Of a stretch of 10,943 nucleotides of DNA, positions 1 through 7,660 are shown one piece after another. Origin of the DNA: an uncultured Campylobacter sp. (GTDB lineage: Bacteria > Campylobacterota > Campylobacteria > Campylobacterales > Campylobacteraceae); NCBI RefSeq assembly GCF_938039245.1, contig NZ_CALHVN010000069.1:1-10943 (forward strand), written 5' to 3'. How positions within the stretch are numbered: position 1 is the first letter of the stretch; the number at the start of each line of letters is the position of its first letter. The notes beneath the pieces are model-generated. The model ran no database searches. It saw nothing but the letters and a program-made list of their open reading frames with translations, and was not told the origin of the DNA. A program made the translations under genes and the position numbers.

Positions 1-107
1 TGGCGGGCGTCTACACAAAAGAGATCGCCCAGACTAAGCAAGGAGAGACGCTAAAAGCCGCAGCCACCGCAGGCTATCCGCTAAAAGCCGTCATCGAGGA
101 AGAGTAG
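1..107 (+). CDS. clpS: ClpS, ATP-dependent Clp protease adaptor (C-terminal end only)
   Basis: The open frame enters from the left edge (codons from base 3) and ends at TAG 105-107. The 34 visible residues begin AGVYTKEIAQTKQGETLK and end PLKAVIEEE. This matches the C-terminal strand and helix of ClpS, where the family has G-x-[YF]-T-x-E-[IV]-A-x-T-K and a closing 'PL' strand. ClpS docks on the ClpA N-domain and delivers proteins bearing N-terminal Leu, Phe, Tyr or Trp. The ligand pocket itself lies outside the window. clpA follows after 43 bases, which fits a clpS-clpA operon. Identification rests on a short tail plus context. Confidence 0.9.
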   Translation, partial: AGVYTKEIAQTKQGETLKAAATAGYPLKAVIEEE

Positions 108-135
108 CCCGCAAAAACGGGCGCACAAAAGGCGC

Positions 136-142
136 AAGGAGG
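136..142 (+). promoter_or_regulatory. Strong ribosome binding site of clpA
   Basis: AAGGAGG, directly followed by AGG, lies 8 bases before the ATG at 151. It is nearly the full anti-16S complement and the strongest Shine-Dalgarno in the window. It fixes the clpA start. Confidence 0.85.
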
Positions 143-150
143 AGGAAATA

Positions 151-2319
151 ATGTTTGACTCGGATTTAAGCTATCTTTTAGAAAAGGCCGGGCAGTTTGC
201 CTACTCGAATTTTCACGAGTATCTAACGAGCGAGCACGTACTTTTCGTGCTGGTAAATTTAAACGAAGAGACTAGAGACATCCTAGCTGACGCCGGACTC
301 ACCGACGTCGAGGGACTAAAAAGCGATCTAAAAAACTATCTTTTGCAAACCAACGAGCAAGTCCCGCACCACAAACAGCCGCGCATGACAGTGCTTTTGG
401 AGCAAATTTTTAAGGAGCTAAACGCCGAGCTAAAGGACAAAAACGTCGGCATTAGGGATTTGCTTTTTAAAATCGCGGCCAGAGGCGATACGTACGGGGC
501 AAAAATTTTAGAATTTTACGACGTCGATGCGCAAAAGATAAAACAGCGCGCAAAAGACGACGACAAGCAGGCTCGCGCTAAAAACTTCCAAAACCTTGCC
601 AAATACTCGTCAAATTTAACCAAACTAGCCGCCCAGGGCAAGATCGATCCGATCATCGGGCGAGAAAACGAGCTAGCAAGGCTAATGCAAACCCTAAGCC
701 GCCGCAAGAAAAATAATCCGATCCTAGTAGGCGAAGCTGGCGTGGGCAAAACAGCCGTAGTCGAGGGGCTCGCGCTAAAAATCGCAAGCGGCGAGGTGCC
801 GCAGCGGCTAAAGCAAGCGCAAATTTTTGCCTTGGATATCGGCGCGATGATAGCGGGCACGAAGTACCGCGGCGACTTCGAAAAACGCCTAAAAGACGTG
901 ATGGACGAGGTGGCCGAGCAAGAAGACGCGATAGTTTTTATCGACGAGATCCACACGATCGTGGGCGCGGGAGCCACGAACGGCGGCGGACTTGATATGT
1001 CAAATTTGCTAAAACCGGCTCTCGCAAACGGCTCGCTTCGCTGCATCGGAGCGACGACCTACGCGGAGTATCGCAGCTTTTTTGAAAAAGAAAAAGCCCT
1101 CTCACGCAGATTTGCTAAAATTGACGTCGTAGAGCCTAGCACAGACGAGAGCGTCGAGATACTAAAAGGGCTTCGCGCCAAATACGAGAGCTTTCACGGC
1201 GTCAAATTTAGCGACGAAATTTTAGCCAAAAGCGTGGAGCTAGCCAAAAAGTACCTAAACGATAGATTTTTGCCCGATAGCGCCATCGATCTCATCGACG
1301 AGGTCGGCGCGGCTTTAGCCCTACAAAACAGAAGCAAAACCGTAAAAATGTCCGATCTAAGCGCGGTTTTAAGCAAGATGGCAAATATCCCCGATACGAA
1401 TCTAAAATCAGATGCCGCAGCAAATTTGAAAAACCTAGCCCAAAGGATAAAGTCCGAAATTTTCGGCCAAGACGAGGCCGTAGATACGCTAGTAGCGGCG
1501 ATCAAGCGCTCGTATGCGGGGCTAAAACAGCCAAACGCGCCCGTTGGAGTGTTTTTATTTACAGGCTCAAGCGGCGTGGGCAAAAGCGAGCTAAGTGCGG
1601 CTCTAGCGCGAAATTTGGGCGTACATTTCGAGCGGTTTGATATGAGCGAATACATGGAAAAACATAGCGTATCGCGTCTCATCGGCGCGCCTCCGGGATA
1701 TGTAGGTTTTGAAGAGGGTGGCATACTCACAAATGCCGTTAAAAAGCACCCTTATAGCGTGATTTTGTTTGACGAGATCGAAAAGGCCAGCGACGAGATG
1801 ATAAACGTCTTTTTGCAAATTTTTGACGGCGCGAGCCTCACCGATAACACGGGCGCAAAGAGCGATTTTCGCAACGCCGTCATCATAATGAGCTCAAATT
1901 TGGGCTCAAAAGAGGCTCCGACGCTTGGCTTTAGCAAAGACGAGAGCGGTAAAGCGGACTCGGCGGTAAAGGGGTTTTTCAGTCCCGAGTTTCGCAACCG
2001 CATCGATAAAATCGTGCATTTTAACGACCTTAGCGAGGACACGCTAAGTCTCATCGCGCAAAAAATCATTAACGAAATAAACTCAAGCCTCGCCGAGAAA
2101 AAAGTCGCCATAAAAGCCTCCGCCGAAGCTAAAAAATACCTCTGGCAAAAGGGCTATAGCAAGGAATTGGGCGCGCGAAATCTAAAACGCCTAGTGCAAG
2201 ACGAGATCTCGACCAAACTTAGCGACGAGATACTTTTCGGCGCGCTAAAAAACGGCGGCGTCGCAAATATCGCGCTAAAAAACGGCGAGCTTGCGTTTAA
2301 ATTTGAAACTCTAAAATAA
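151..2319 (+). CDS. clpA: ClpA, ATP-dependent Clp protease ATP-binding subunit
   Basis: Hsp100/AAA+ unfoldase of the ClpAP protease, 722 residues, near the usual ClpA length (about 750). Residues 1-140 form the Clp N-domain that binds ClpS. The first AAA+ module has Walker A GEAGVGKT (194-201), Walker B IVFIDEIH (261-268) and an arginine-finger region SRRFAKID (318-325). The second has Walker A GSSGVGKS (472-479), Walker B VILFDEIEKA (537-546), FRNRID (614-619) and sensor-2 GARNLKR (674-680). No ClpB-type coiled coil lies between them. An LGF tripeptide (592-594) sits where ClpA carries its ClpP-docking IGL/IGF loop, so it should still couple to ClpP. It lies between clpS and aat, the other members of the N-degron pathway. 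Confidence 0.97.
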   Translation: MFDSDLSYLLEKAGQFAYSNFHEYLTSEHVLFVLVNLNEETRDILADAGLTDVEGLKSDLKNYLLQTNEQVPHHKQPRMTVLLEQIFKELNAELKDKNVGIRDLLFKIAARGDTYGAKILEFYDVDAQKIKQRAKDDDKQARAKNFQNLAKYSSNLTKLAAQGKIDPIIGRENELARLMQTLSRRKKNNPILVGEAGVGKTAVVEGLALKIASGEVPQRLKQAQIFALDIGAMIAGTKYRGDFEKRLKDVMDEVAEQEDAIVFIDEIHTIVGAGATNGGGLDMSNLLKPALANGSLRCIGATTYAEYRSFFEKEKALSRRFAKIDVVEPSTDESVEILKGLRAKYESFHGVKFSDEILAKSVELAKKYLNDRFLPDSAIDLIDEVGAALALQNRSKTVKMSDLSAVLSKMANIPDTNLKSDAAANLKNLAQRIKSEIFGQDEAVDTLVAAIKRSYAGLKQPNAPVGVFLFTGSSGVGKSELSAALARNLGVHFERFDMSEYMEKHSVSRLIGAPPGYVGFEEGGILTNAVKKHPYSVILFDEIEKASDEMINVFLQIFDGASLTDNTGAKSDFRNAVIIMSSNLGSKEAPTLGFSKDESGKADSAVKGFFSPEFRNRIDKIVHFNDLSEDTLSLIAQKIINEINSSLAEKKVAIKASAEAKKYLWQKGYSKELGARNLKRLVQDEISTKLSDEILFGALKNGGVANIALKNGELAFKFETLK

Positions 2320-2337
2320 GCGGACGCGGGGTCAAAT

Positions 2338-2997
2338 TTGGAAAAAATTTATAACTTCCCAGACCCCGCAAACGCTCCTGCAAACTCGCCTTTAGCAGTC
2401 GGCGGCGACCTAAGCGCCGATGCTCTTTTGCAAGCTTACGACAAAGGCATTTTCCCATGGTTTTTGCCCGGCGAGCCCATATACTGGTGGTCGCCAGACC
2501 CCCGCGCGGTGCTAGTTCCAAGCGAGGTGCGCGTGCAAAAAAGCATAAAACCCGCGCTTAAAAAATTTGAAGTACGATTTGACTACGACTTTGAAAATTT
2601 TATAAAAATCTGCAAAAGCGAGCGCGAAAAAAAGGGGCCCACGTGGCTAAGCGAAGATATCGTGCGCGCATACGTAAATTTGCACCGCCTAGGCATATCG
2701 CACAGCGTGGAGGTTTACGAGGACGGCGAGCTAGCGGGCGGGCTTTACGGGCAAATTTTCGGCAAAGTCTTTTGCGGCGAAAGCATGATCAGCCTAAAAA
2801 CGGGCGCGTCAAAGGTCGCTCTCATCGCGCTTTGCCGCGCTTTAGAGCCGTTTGATTTTCTCATCGACTGCCAGATTATGAATGAACATCTAAAATTTAT
2901 GGGCGCAAAAGCGATGAAGCGAAGCGAGTTTTTAGCCAAATTTAGCGAGCTAAAAAAGCTGCCTAGCGGGTTTGGCGAATTTAAGAATTTACCCTAA
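2338..2997 (+). CDS. aat: Leucyl/phenylalanyl-tRNA--protein transferase
   Basis: Transfers Leu or Phe from aminoacyl-tRNA to proteins with N-terminal Arg or Lys, creating N-degrons that ClpS hands to ClpA(P). The 219 residues show the family signatures in order: GGDLS (22-26), GIFPWF (37-42), WWSPDPRAVL (50-59), TW (102-103), HSVEV (122-126), FCGESM (145-150) and DCQIMNEH (177-184). The length is close to the 234 residues of the E. coli enzyme. The start is TTG 2338; an in-frame stop (the clpA TAA) lies 21 bases upstream and no ATG precedes the conserved N-terminus. Only a weak GGGG at 2328-2331 could act as ribosome site. The 18-base gap to clpA implies co-transcription. Confidence 0.96.
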   Translation: MEKIYNFPDPANAPANSPLAVGGDLSADALLQAYDKGIFPWFLPGEPIYWWSPDPRAVLVPSEVRVQKSIKPALKKFEVRFDYDFENFIKICKSEREKKGPTWLSEDIVRAYVNLHRLGISHSVEVYEDGELAGGLYGQIFGKVFCGESMISLKTGASKVALIALCRALEPFDFLIDCQIMNEHLKFMGAKAMKRSEFLAKFSELKKLPSGFGEFKNLP

Positions 2998-2999
2998 AT

Positions 3000-3017
3000 T
3001 TGGAACGTCTTTTGCTT
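3000..3017 (+). promoter_or_regulatory. Sigma-54 (RpoN) promoter of the flgB operon
   Basis: TTGGAAC (3000-3006) and TTTGCTT (3011-3017) place GG at 3002-3003 and GC at 3014-3015, exactly 10 bases apart, the -24/-12 geometry required by sigma-54. The sequence agrees with the form seen before Campylobacter rod and hook genes (TTGGAAC, then TTGCTT). Transcription should start near 3027, leaving a leader of about 27 bases before the flgB ATG. Known biology: class 2 flagellar genes in Campylobacter need RpoN and the FlgSR system. No enhancer-like site is evident. Confidence 0.9.
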
Positions 3018-3053
3018 ATTATCTCATAAAATTTAGAGAAAAAGGGCAAGAAA

Positions 3054-3491
3054 ATGTTCGCAGGTATCCAAACCTCAAAATCAAAACCACTCGTAGAAAG
3101 CGCGCTGGCAAGCAGAAATTTACGCCAGCAGATGATTTCTAGCAACATAGCAAACATAGACACGCCTTTTTACAAAGCCCGCGACATCGCGTTTGAAGCT
3201 GCTTTGTCGCAAACGGTGCAAGAAATATACGGCAAAGACGAAAATAAAATTTTAAAACTCGCGCAAACGGACGGCGCGCACTTCCCTCGCGTGGATTTTC
3301 CGACGTCAAACGGGGCGACGATATTTTTACGCGACGGGCACATGGCGCGAAACGACGCAAACACAGTCGATCTAGACGTCGAGACGACCGAGCTTAGCAA
3401 AAACGCGATAATGGTAACCGCGCTTGATCGCGCCATGAGGCAAAGCGGCCAGATATTTAAAAACGTTATCGACGCTAGCAGCAAAATTTAA
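3054..3491 (+). CDS. flgB: Flagellar basal-body proximal rod protein FlgB
   Basis: Proximal rod subunit, exported through the flagellar type III apparatus and assembled in the periplasm with FlgC, FlgF and FliE. It has 145 residues, normal for FlgB. The N-terminal rod signature ASRNLRQQMISSNIANIDTP (20-39) contains the hallmark SSNIANIDTP of flagellar rod/hook proteins. The C-terminal amphipathic stretch (around 105-145) is the usual coiled-coil partner. No Sec signal peptide is present, as expected. AGGG at about 3042-3045 serves as ribosome site. It is first in the operon behind the sigma-54 promoter, with flgC 9 bases downstream. Confidence 0.96.
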   Translation: MFAGIQTSKSKPLVESALASRNLRQQMISSNIANIDTPFYKARDIAFEAALSQTVQEIYGKDENKILKLAQTDGAHFPRVDFPTSNGATIFLRDGHMARNDANTVDLDVETTELSKNAIMVTALDRAMRQSGQIFKNVIDASSKI

Positions 3492-3500
3492 GGATAGATT

Positions 3501-3998
3501 ATGAGTAATTATTTAAGCGACTTTGATATCAGCGGATACGGACTAAGCGCTCAGCGCTTTAGGATGAACGTCATTAGCTCCAACATCGCCAACGCAAACA
3601 CCGTGCGAACGGCAGAAGGCGGACCGTATAGACGCCGCGAGGTGATATTTAAGGCGGTTGATTTTGATAGCGTACTAAACGACGAAGTGGCGAAAAAACA
3701 TAACTTGCTCGAATACGAAAATCCGCTAGACGATAAATTCTATACAAAAGACGCAAAACCTGCTATAATGAGTGTCGTAGTTGACAAGATAGTGCGCGAC
3801 GACAAGGACTTCAAGCTAAAATACGATCCGTCTCACCCCGACGCCGACGCGAGGGGCTACGTAGCGTACCCAAACATCAATCCCGTCATCGAAATGGCGG
3901 ATCTGATCGAAGCTACGCGCGCCTATCAGGCAAACGTTTCGGCATTTCAATCGGCTAAAACGATCGCTCAAAGCGCGTTAGAATTATTACAAGGTTAA
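3501..3998 (+). CDS. flgC: Flagellar basal-body rod protein FlgC
   Basis: Rod subunit of 165 residues. It begins MSNYLSDFDISGYGLSAQ and continues with RMNVISSNIANANTVRT, the FlgC version of the SSNIAN rod motif. The end, NPVIEMADLIEATRAYQANV (about 133-152) followed by SAFQSAKTIAQSALELL, is the C-terminal helix typical of the FlgC/FlgG group. AAGGA (3490-3494) overlaps the flgB stop codon, so translation is closely linked to flgB. Confidence 0.97.
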   Translation: MSNYLSDFDISGYGLSAQRFRMNVISSNIANANTVRTAEGGPYRRREVIFKAVDFDSVLNDEVAKKHNLLEYENPLDDKFYTKDAKPAIMSVVVDKIVRDDKDFKLKYDPSHPDADARGYVAYPNINPVIEMADLIEATRAYQANVSAFQSAKTIAQSALELLQG

Positions 3999-4003
3999 AT
4001 TTT

Positions 4004-4306
4004 ATGACAAATATAGATAAAATCGGCTCGGTTGCTTCGCCGTTTGAAAAAAAAGAAGCAAATACTCTGCAAAACCAAAATGGCGAGCTAAATTTCGGCG
4101 ACGTACTAGATAGCTCGCTAAAAGAGCTAAACGAGATACAAATCAACGCGGACAAAGCTATCGCCGACCTAGCGACTGGCGAGGTAAAAGACCTGCACCA
4201 AGCCGCTATCGCTATTGGCAAGGCCGATACATCGATGAAGCTTATGCTAGAGATCCGCAATAAGGCTCTAAGCGCGTATAAAGAAATCTCAAGAACGCAA
4301 ATTTAA
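4004..4306 (+). CDS. fliE: Flagellar hook-basal body complex protein FliE
   Basis: FliE links the MS ring to the rod and is the first rod component exported. It has 100 residues, as usual. The conserved part is in the second half: LHQAAIAIGKADTSMKLMLE (about 65-84) and IRNKALSAYKEISRTQI, matching the family pattern of a His-x-x-x-Ile/Val-A helix followed by RNK-x-x-x-AYxEI-x-R-xQ. AAGG (3991-3994) inside the flgC end is the likely ribosome site. It is the third gene of the rod operon and ends 3 bases before ftsI. Confidence 0.96.
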   Translation: MTNIDKIGSVASPFEKKEANTLQNQNGELNFGDVLDSSLKELNEIQINADKAIADLATGEVKDLHQAAIAIGKADTSMKLMLEIRNKALSAYKEISRTQI

Positions 4307-4309
4307 CCC

Positions 4310-6187
4310 TTGAATCGGCGAAAATCTGAAACTATCGGCCTTTTCCTGCTGATTTTAGGGCTTATCGGTATATTTTTAGCGGTTGTTTTTTATCGCTCGA
4401 ATATCGAAAGACGCCTGCCTAAACTTGAAACCAGCGAAGTAAATACCGCTCTTCGCGGCAACATCATAACCAAAGACGGCTTTAGCGTGACCGGCTCTCA
4501 AAAGCTATACAAAGTCACGCTAGACGTTAGAAATATCGATCCCGACAAAAAAGATTTGTTTATAAGACTCTACTGCATATATAGCGGCGACGATGAAAAA
4601 TCCGTTAGAAAAATCATAGACCAAGCAAAGGGTGCAGTGACGCTATCCTATAAAATCGACGCTAGAGGCGCGGCGTATCTACAAGAGCTATCCAGAAAAC
4701 TGTACAAAAAGAAAATTTTTATCTCTTACGAAGACCCAAATACTGGCGTAGCCGTGCTACGCGGTATGAATATCGTAGAAAGCGGAGAAAGTAGGCAATA
4801 CGTAGCCGCAAACGCGCTCACGCCGATGATAGGCTACGTAAAAAAGATAGAAAAAGACGGTATAACTAAAACTCAAGGCGTAAAAGGCGTAGAAAAAGCC
4901 TATGAGTACTATATCTCGCCGATACAAGACGCCAAGCTGCTAGGCCCAAAAGACATCGGAAGCAATATTATCTTAACCAGCGATTCAAATTTAGCTAACC
5001 GCGTAGACGGCTACGACGTCATACTAAATGCTTCGCTCAAATTTCAAACTAGACTCGAGCAAATCATCGATGAAAAGAAGGAATTTCTAAACGCAAAAGA
5101 GATAATCGTAGGCGTCATGGACTCAAAAACCGGCGGCCTGCTAGCGCTTGCTAGTACGTCGCGATACGATCCTTCAAATATCAGAAAACAAGATTATAAA
5201 TTTTTAAATTCATCCGCTACGGAGTACGCGTACGAGGTCGGGTCGGTTTTTAAGCCGTTTATATTCGCCGTTCTTTTAGCAAACGATAAGATCAATCCGC
5301 TAGAGCGTATAAACACCTACAACGGCGTCTATCAGCTAGGGAAACGCACGATAAAAGACACTCACCCGGAGCCCTTCCTCACGGCCGAGGACATCATCGT
5401 ATATAGCTCAAATATCGGCATGATACAAATAGTCCAGCGCTTAGACGGGGCTCAAATTTACTCAGGACTACAAAGCTTTGGCTTCACACAAAAAACAGGC
5501 ATCGATATGCCATACGAGCAAGTCGGAAATATGCCGCCCGTAGCCAAGCTAAATTCTCAAATTTATAAAGCTACGATCAGCTACGGATACGGCTTGCAAG
5601 CTACTTTTATCCAGCTTTTAAAGGCGTATAACGTGTTTAACAATAAGGGCATAATGGTAACGCCAAAGGTCGTGGACTCGCTTTATAAAGACGGCAAATT
5701 CTACGTAGTAAACGACCCCAAACCCGTTACCGTGCTTTCCGCAGAAGCCGCGGAGCGAATGAAACGCATCCTCATAAGAACCGTAGAAATCGGTACGGGC
5801 AAAAGAGCCAAGATAGAAGGACTAGAAATCGGCGGCAAAACCGGAACCGCGCACATCGCGACGACGGGCGGCTACGGCAATACCTACAACGGATCGTTTT
5901 TCGGCTTTGCTAACGACTCTCGCGGCAACTCATATACCATCGGCGTTTTAACCAGAGAGCCCAAAAAGCCTTATTATTACTTCGGCGCACAAAGCGCCCT
6001 ACCGACATTTAGGGCGGCAGTCGAGCTGATGGTGGAGGAAGGGTTTTTAAAACCGGATGAAAATTTAACCGCGCCGCAGACGACAACTACGCCCGAGTCT
6101 ATCGCAGCGACTGCAAATGCGACGCAAAAGCAACCCGTGCAGACAAATCAGGATAAAAAACAGACCGCGACTAAAGCCAAAAAATAA
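4310..6187 (+). CDS. ftsI: Penicillin-binding protein, FtsI/PBP3-type septal transpeptidase
   Basis: Class B penicillin-binding protein that cross-links septal peptidoglycan; 625 residues (pbpB in C. jejuni naming, from memory). A short cytoplasmic head, one membrane anchor (about 9-28), the RGNI box (49-52) opening the pedestal domain, and a transpeptidase domain with all three active-site motifs: SVFK (312-315, catalytic Ser312), SSN (366-368) and KTGT (510-513). Residues from about 588 form a T/Q/K-rich tail with no obvious fold. The start is TTG 4310: the fliE stop at 4304-4306 is in the same frame, and no other start precedes the anchor. No Shine-Dalgarno is visible, so translation probably depends on re-initiation after fliE. 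Its place in a flagellar operon is kept in other Campylobacter. Confidence 0.93.
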   Translation: MNRRKSETIGLFLLILGLIGIFLAVVFYRSNIERRLPKLETSEVNTALRGNIITKDGFSVTGSQKLYKVTLDVRNIDPDKKDLFIRLYCIYSGDDEKSVRKIIDQAKGAVTLSYKIDARGAAYLQELSRKLYKKKIFISYEDPNTGVAVLRGMNIVESGESRQYVAANALTPMIGYVKKIEKDGITKTQGVKGVEKAYEYYISPIQDAKLLGPKDIGSNIILTSDSNLANRVDGYDVILNASLKFQTRLEQIIDEKKEFLNAKEIIVGVMDSKTGGLLALASTSRYDPSNIRKQDYKFLNSSATEYAYEVGSVFKPFIFAVLLANDKINPLERINTYNGVYQLGKRTIKDTHPEPFLTAEDIIVYSSNIGMIQIVQRLDGAQIYSGLQSFGFTQKTGIDMPYEQVGNMPPVAKLNSQIYKATISYGYGLQATFIQLLKAYNVFNNKGIMVTPKVVDSLYKDGKFYVVNDPKPVTVLSAEAAERMKRILIRTVEIGTGKRAKIEGLEIGGKTGTAHIATTGGYGNTYNGSFFGFANDSRGNSYTIGVLTREPKKPYYYFGAQSALPTFRAAVELMVEEGFLKPDENLTAPQTTTTPESIAATANATQKQPVQTNQDKKQTATKAKK

Positions 6188-6966
6188 TCGCGAGCGAAAC
6201 TAGGCGCCGCGTCTGCGTATTTCAAAAGACCCACGCTTTTACTTGCTTCGCCGCGTTTTTCGTATTTATCTCTGTAAATTTACTGCTAATGCTACCCCGC
6301 CCTACCTAGAAAATTTCATACGTTTGCGACTCTGCTAAATAAGCTAAAATGCGCCGTCTTAGTATAAACGCAAAAGCCGTCTACTTAAATTTACGCAAAA
6401 GTAAATCCGAAATTTACTAAATTTATAAAAATATTTTGAGACGATAAAACGGCTATGCGCTAGGCGTACCACGGTATTTCAAGAAAAATTTAGCCGCAAA
6501 TCGCCGCTTGCTTGCAAAACGGCTGCCAGCACGCGATGACCTTTAAACGGCTAAATGCTCCCTTTGGCACGGCGATCGTTTTGCGTTTGCGCCCATGGAT
6601 ACAAACTAGCTGTAAGTTAAGTATTTTAATATCACCTAAAACCGTATGCAAAACGGCGGCGACGTAAAAGCGCCGCATTTATCTTTATAAGATAAGTCTA
6701 AAAAGATCGTAAGCCTGATAAATCAACCCATGAATGCGAGATAAAACAAATTTTGCGTATTAGGCACGCTAAATTTTAAGATTTATTTAACCCCATAAAG
6801 GCGCACGGCTGGGCTAAATTCGGCCGATTGATAGGCTTGTGCTTTAATTTTGCCAATTTTATCAAGCTAAAATCGCCCGCTCGTTTGCAAAATAAATGCC
6901 GCGCTATAAGCCAAATTTCCATACTCGGGTATCACGCCCGCGCGCTCTACGCTATCAAGCAGATAG
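6188..6966. other. Gene-poor intergenic region between convergent genes
   Basis: 779 bases between ftsI (+) and the Sua5-like gene (-) with no convincing gene and frequent stops in all frames. Seen here: an AT-rich alternating pairing at 6387-6417, where GTAAAT (6401-6406) can pair with ATTTAC on either side; a GC hairpin at about 6655-6675 (GCGGCG / CGCCGC); and several AAACGGC words between 6446 and 6657. A minus frame at about 6867-6975 encodes a 34-residue peptide just past the Sua5-like stop, including GVIPEYGNLAYSAAF, and could be a gene remnant. Nothing could be assigned a function. No clear terminator with a T-run follows ftsI. Confidence 0.6.
6490..6678 (-). CDS. Doubtful small ORF, 62 residues
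   Basis: The only ATG-started minus-strand frame of some length in the 6188-6966 gap. The product is basic with several Cys (MRRFYVAAVLHTVLGDIKIL at the start, FCKQAAICG at the end). It matches no family that I recognise. Upstream, only a weak AAAGAT precedes the ATG. A GC hairpin overlaps its first codons. It may be a chance frame. Confidence 0.15.
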   Translation of the reverse strand: MRRFYVAAVLHTVLGDIKILNLQLVCIHGRKRKTIAVPKGAFSRLKVIACWQPFCKQAAICG

Positions 6967-7389
6967 CTACCTTATGCGCTTTAAGTTCGTTTTTGAAATT
7001 TTATAGATTTTCGAACTTGCGTTTTGGCTGAAATTTTGATCCACGACCTCGTCAGCCGCCGCTCTCGCCCACTCTTCGTCGAAGTTTTGTCCGTTTAAAT
7101 TTGCGCTACTGGAGTAGAGCCAGTCAAATTTACGTAAAAACTCCTCGTGAGCGCACTCTTTCACGACGCGCACGGCTCTAGTGTTCGGATACAAAAACGT
7201 CGTTTTTCTAGCACGGCGCACTAAATTTTTAAATTTAGCGGGCACGCGAGCGAGATTTTTTAGTTCGCTAAGCTTCGCCGTCGTTATGAGGCAGGGTTTA
7301 TCCGCCGCTCGGCATTTGAGTGCGTTTATCTCGCGAAAATCTTTACTCAAAAATCCCGCCGTCGTATCGGTCTGTGCCAAATAAATCAT
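6967..7389 (-). CDS. Short Sua5/YciO/YrdC-family protein
   Basis: 140 residues, resembling the N-terminal core of TsaC/YrdC, which makes threonylcarbamoyl-AMP for tRNA t6A37. Landmarks: QTDTTAGFLSKD (6-17) for the family's PTDTVYGLG box; INALKCRAADKPCLIT (21-36) for the K-x-R...KP[LF] substrate segment; KTTFLYPN (62-69) for the PxTxxxP strand; YSSSANLNGQ (92-101) for the SANxSG motif. Full TsaC has about 190-200 residues, so this is a reduced form, which I recall as common in Campylobacterota; whether it is active is unknown. The frame extends to a TTG at 7401, but that codon overlaps the GGAGA ribosome site; ATG 7387-7389 is the better start. Confidence 0.72.
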   Translation of the reverse strand: MIYLAQTDTTAGFLSKDFREINALKCRAADKPCLITTAKLSELKNLARVPAKFKNLVRRARKTTFLYPNTRAVRVVKECAHEEFLRKFDWLYSSSANLNGQNFDEEWARAAADEVVDQNFSQNASSKIYKISKTNLKRIR

Positions 7390-7395
7390 ATTTTT

Positions 7396-7399
7396 CTCC
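7396..7399 (-). promoter_or_regulatory. Ribosome binding site deciding the Sua5-like start
   Basis: GGAG on the minus strand, 6 bases before ATG 7387-7389. It overlaps the upstream alternative TTG start at 7401, which argues that the four extra N-terminal residues are not translated. Confidence 0.7.
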
Positions 7400-7508
7400 A
7401 AATTTAATCTCTTAAACGTCGCTCACGTCCGGCTTACCGCAAATTTTGCTACGATTTTTGCCCGAAACGAGCGCATAAAAACGTCGCAAATCAGCGCCTA
7501 ATTTTATC

Positions 7509-7534
7509 TAAAACTTAGGCCAAGCCTAGTTTTA
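7509..7534. terminator. Hairpin, probable terminator after the DMT transporter gene
   Basis: TAAAAC, an unpaired T, TAGGC, loop CAA, GCCTA, GTTTTA: an 11-pair stem with one bulge, with A-rich and T-rich arms. It lies about 125 bases past the transporter stop and before the next minus-strand gene. The T-rich arm gives only a short U-tract and could work on either strand. This is the only good hairpin in the 271 bases 7390-7660, which hold no gene. Confidence 0.45.
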
Positions 7535-7660
7535 ATCGCACCCGAGCCGCCTCGCTTGCAAAAATTGCTTCTTCGAGCTTTTTAAAACAAGCCTTTGCTT
7601 CTCGCAAAAAAGGACGCGCTTATGATTTGATTAAATTTGACGCGATTACGCCTTGGCATG

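Noticed and set aside
516..1046. Long minus-strand open frame inside clpA (176 codons), also 1194-1730
   Set aside because: Antisense shadow of a clearly coding gene; composition is Ser/Ala/Phe-rich as expected from the reverse of its codons, with no recognisable domain.
6324..6350. TTGCGA...TAAAAT as a promoter in the 6188-6966 gap
   Set aside because: 15-base spacer, weak boxes and no gene downstream on the plus strand.
6446..6657. Four AAACGGC words as a possible CRISPR-like or iteron array
   Set aside because: Only 7-9 bases shared, irregular spacing and no conserved flanks.
7389..7401. TTG at 7401 as start of the Sua5-like gene
   Set aside because: It overlaps the GGAG ribosome site that is well placed for the ATG at 7389.
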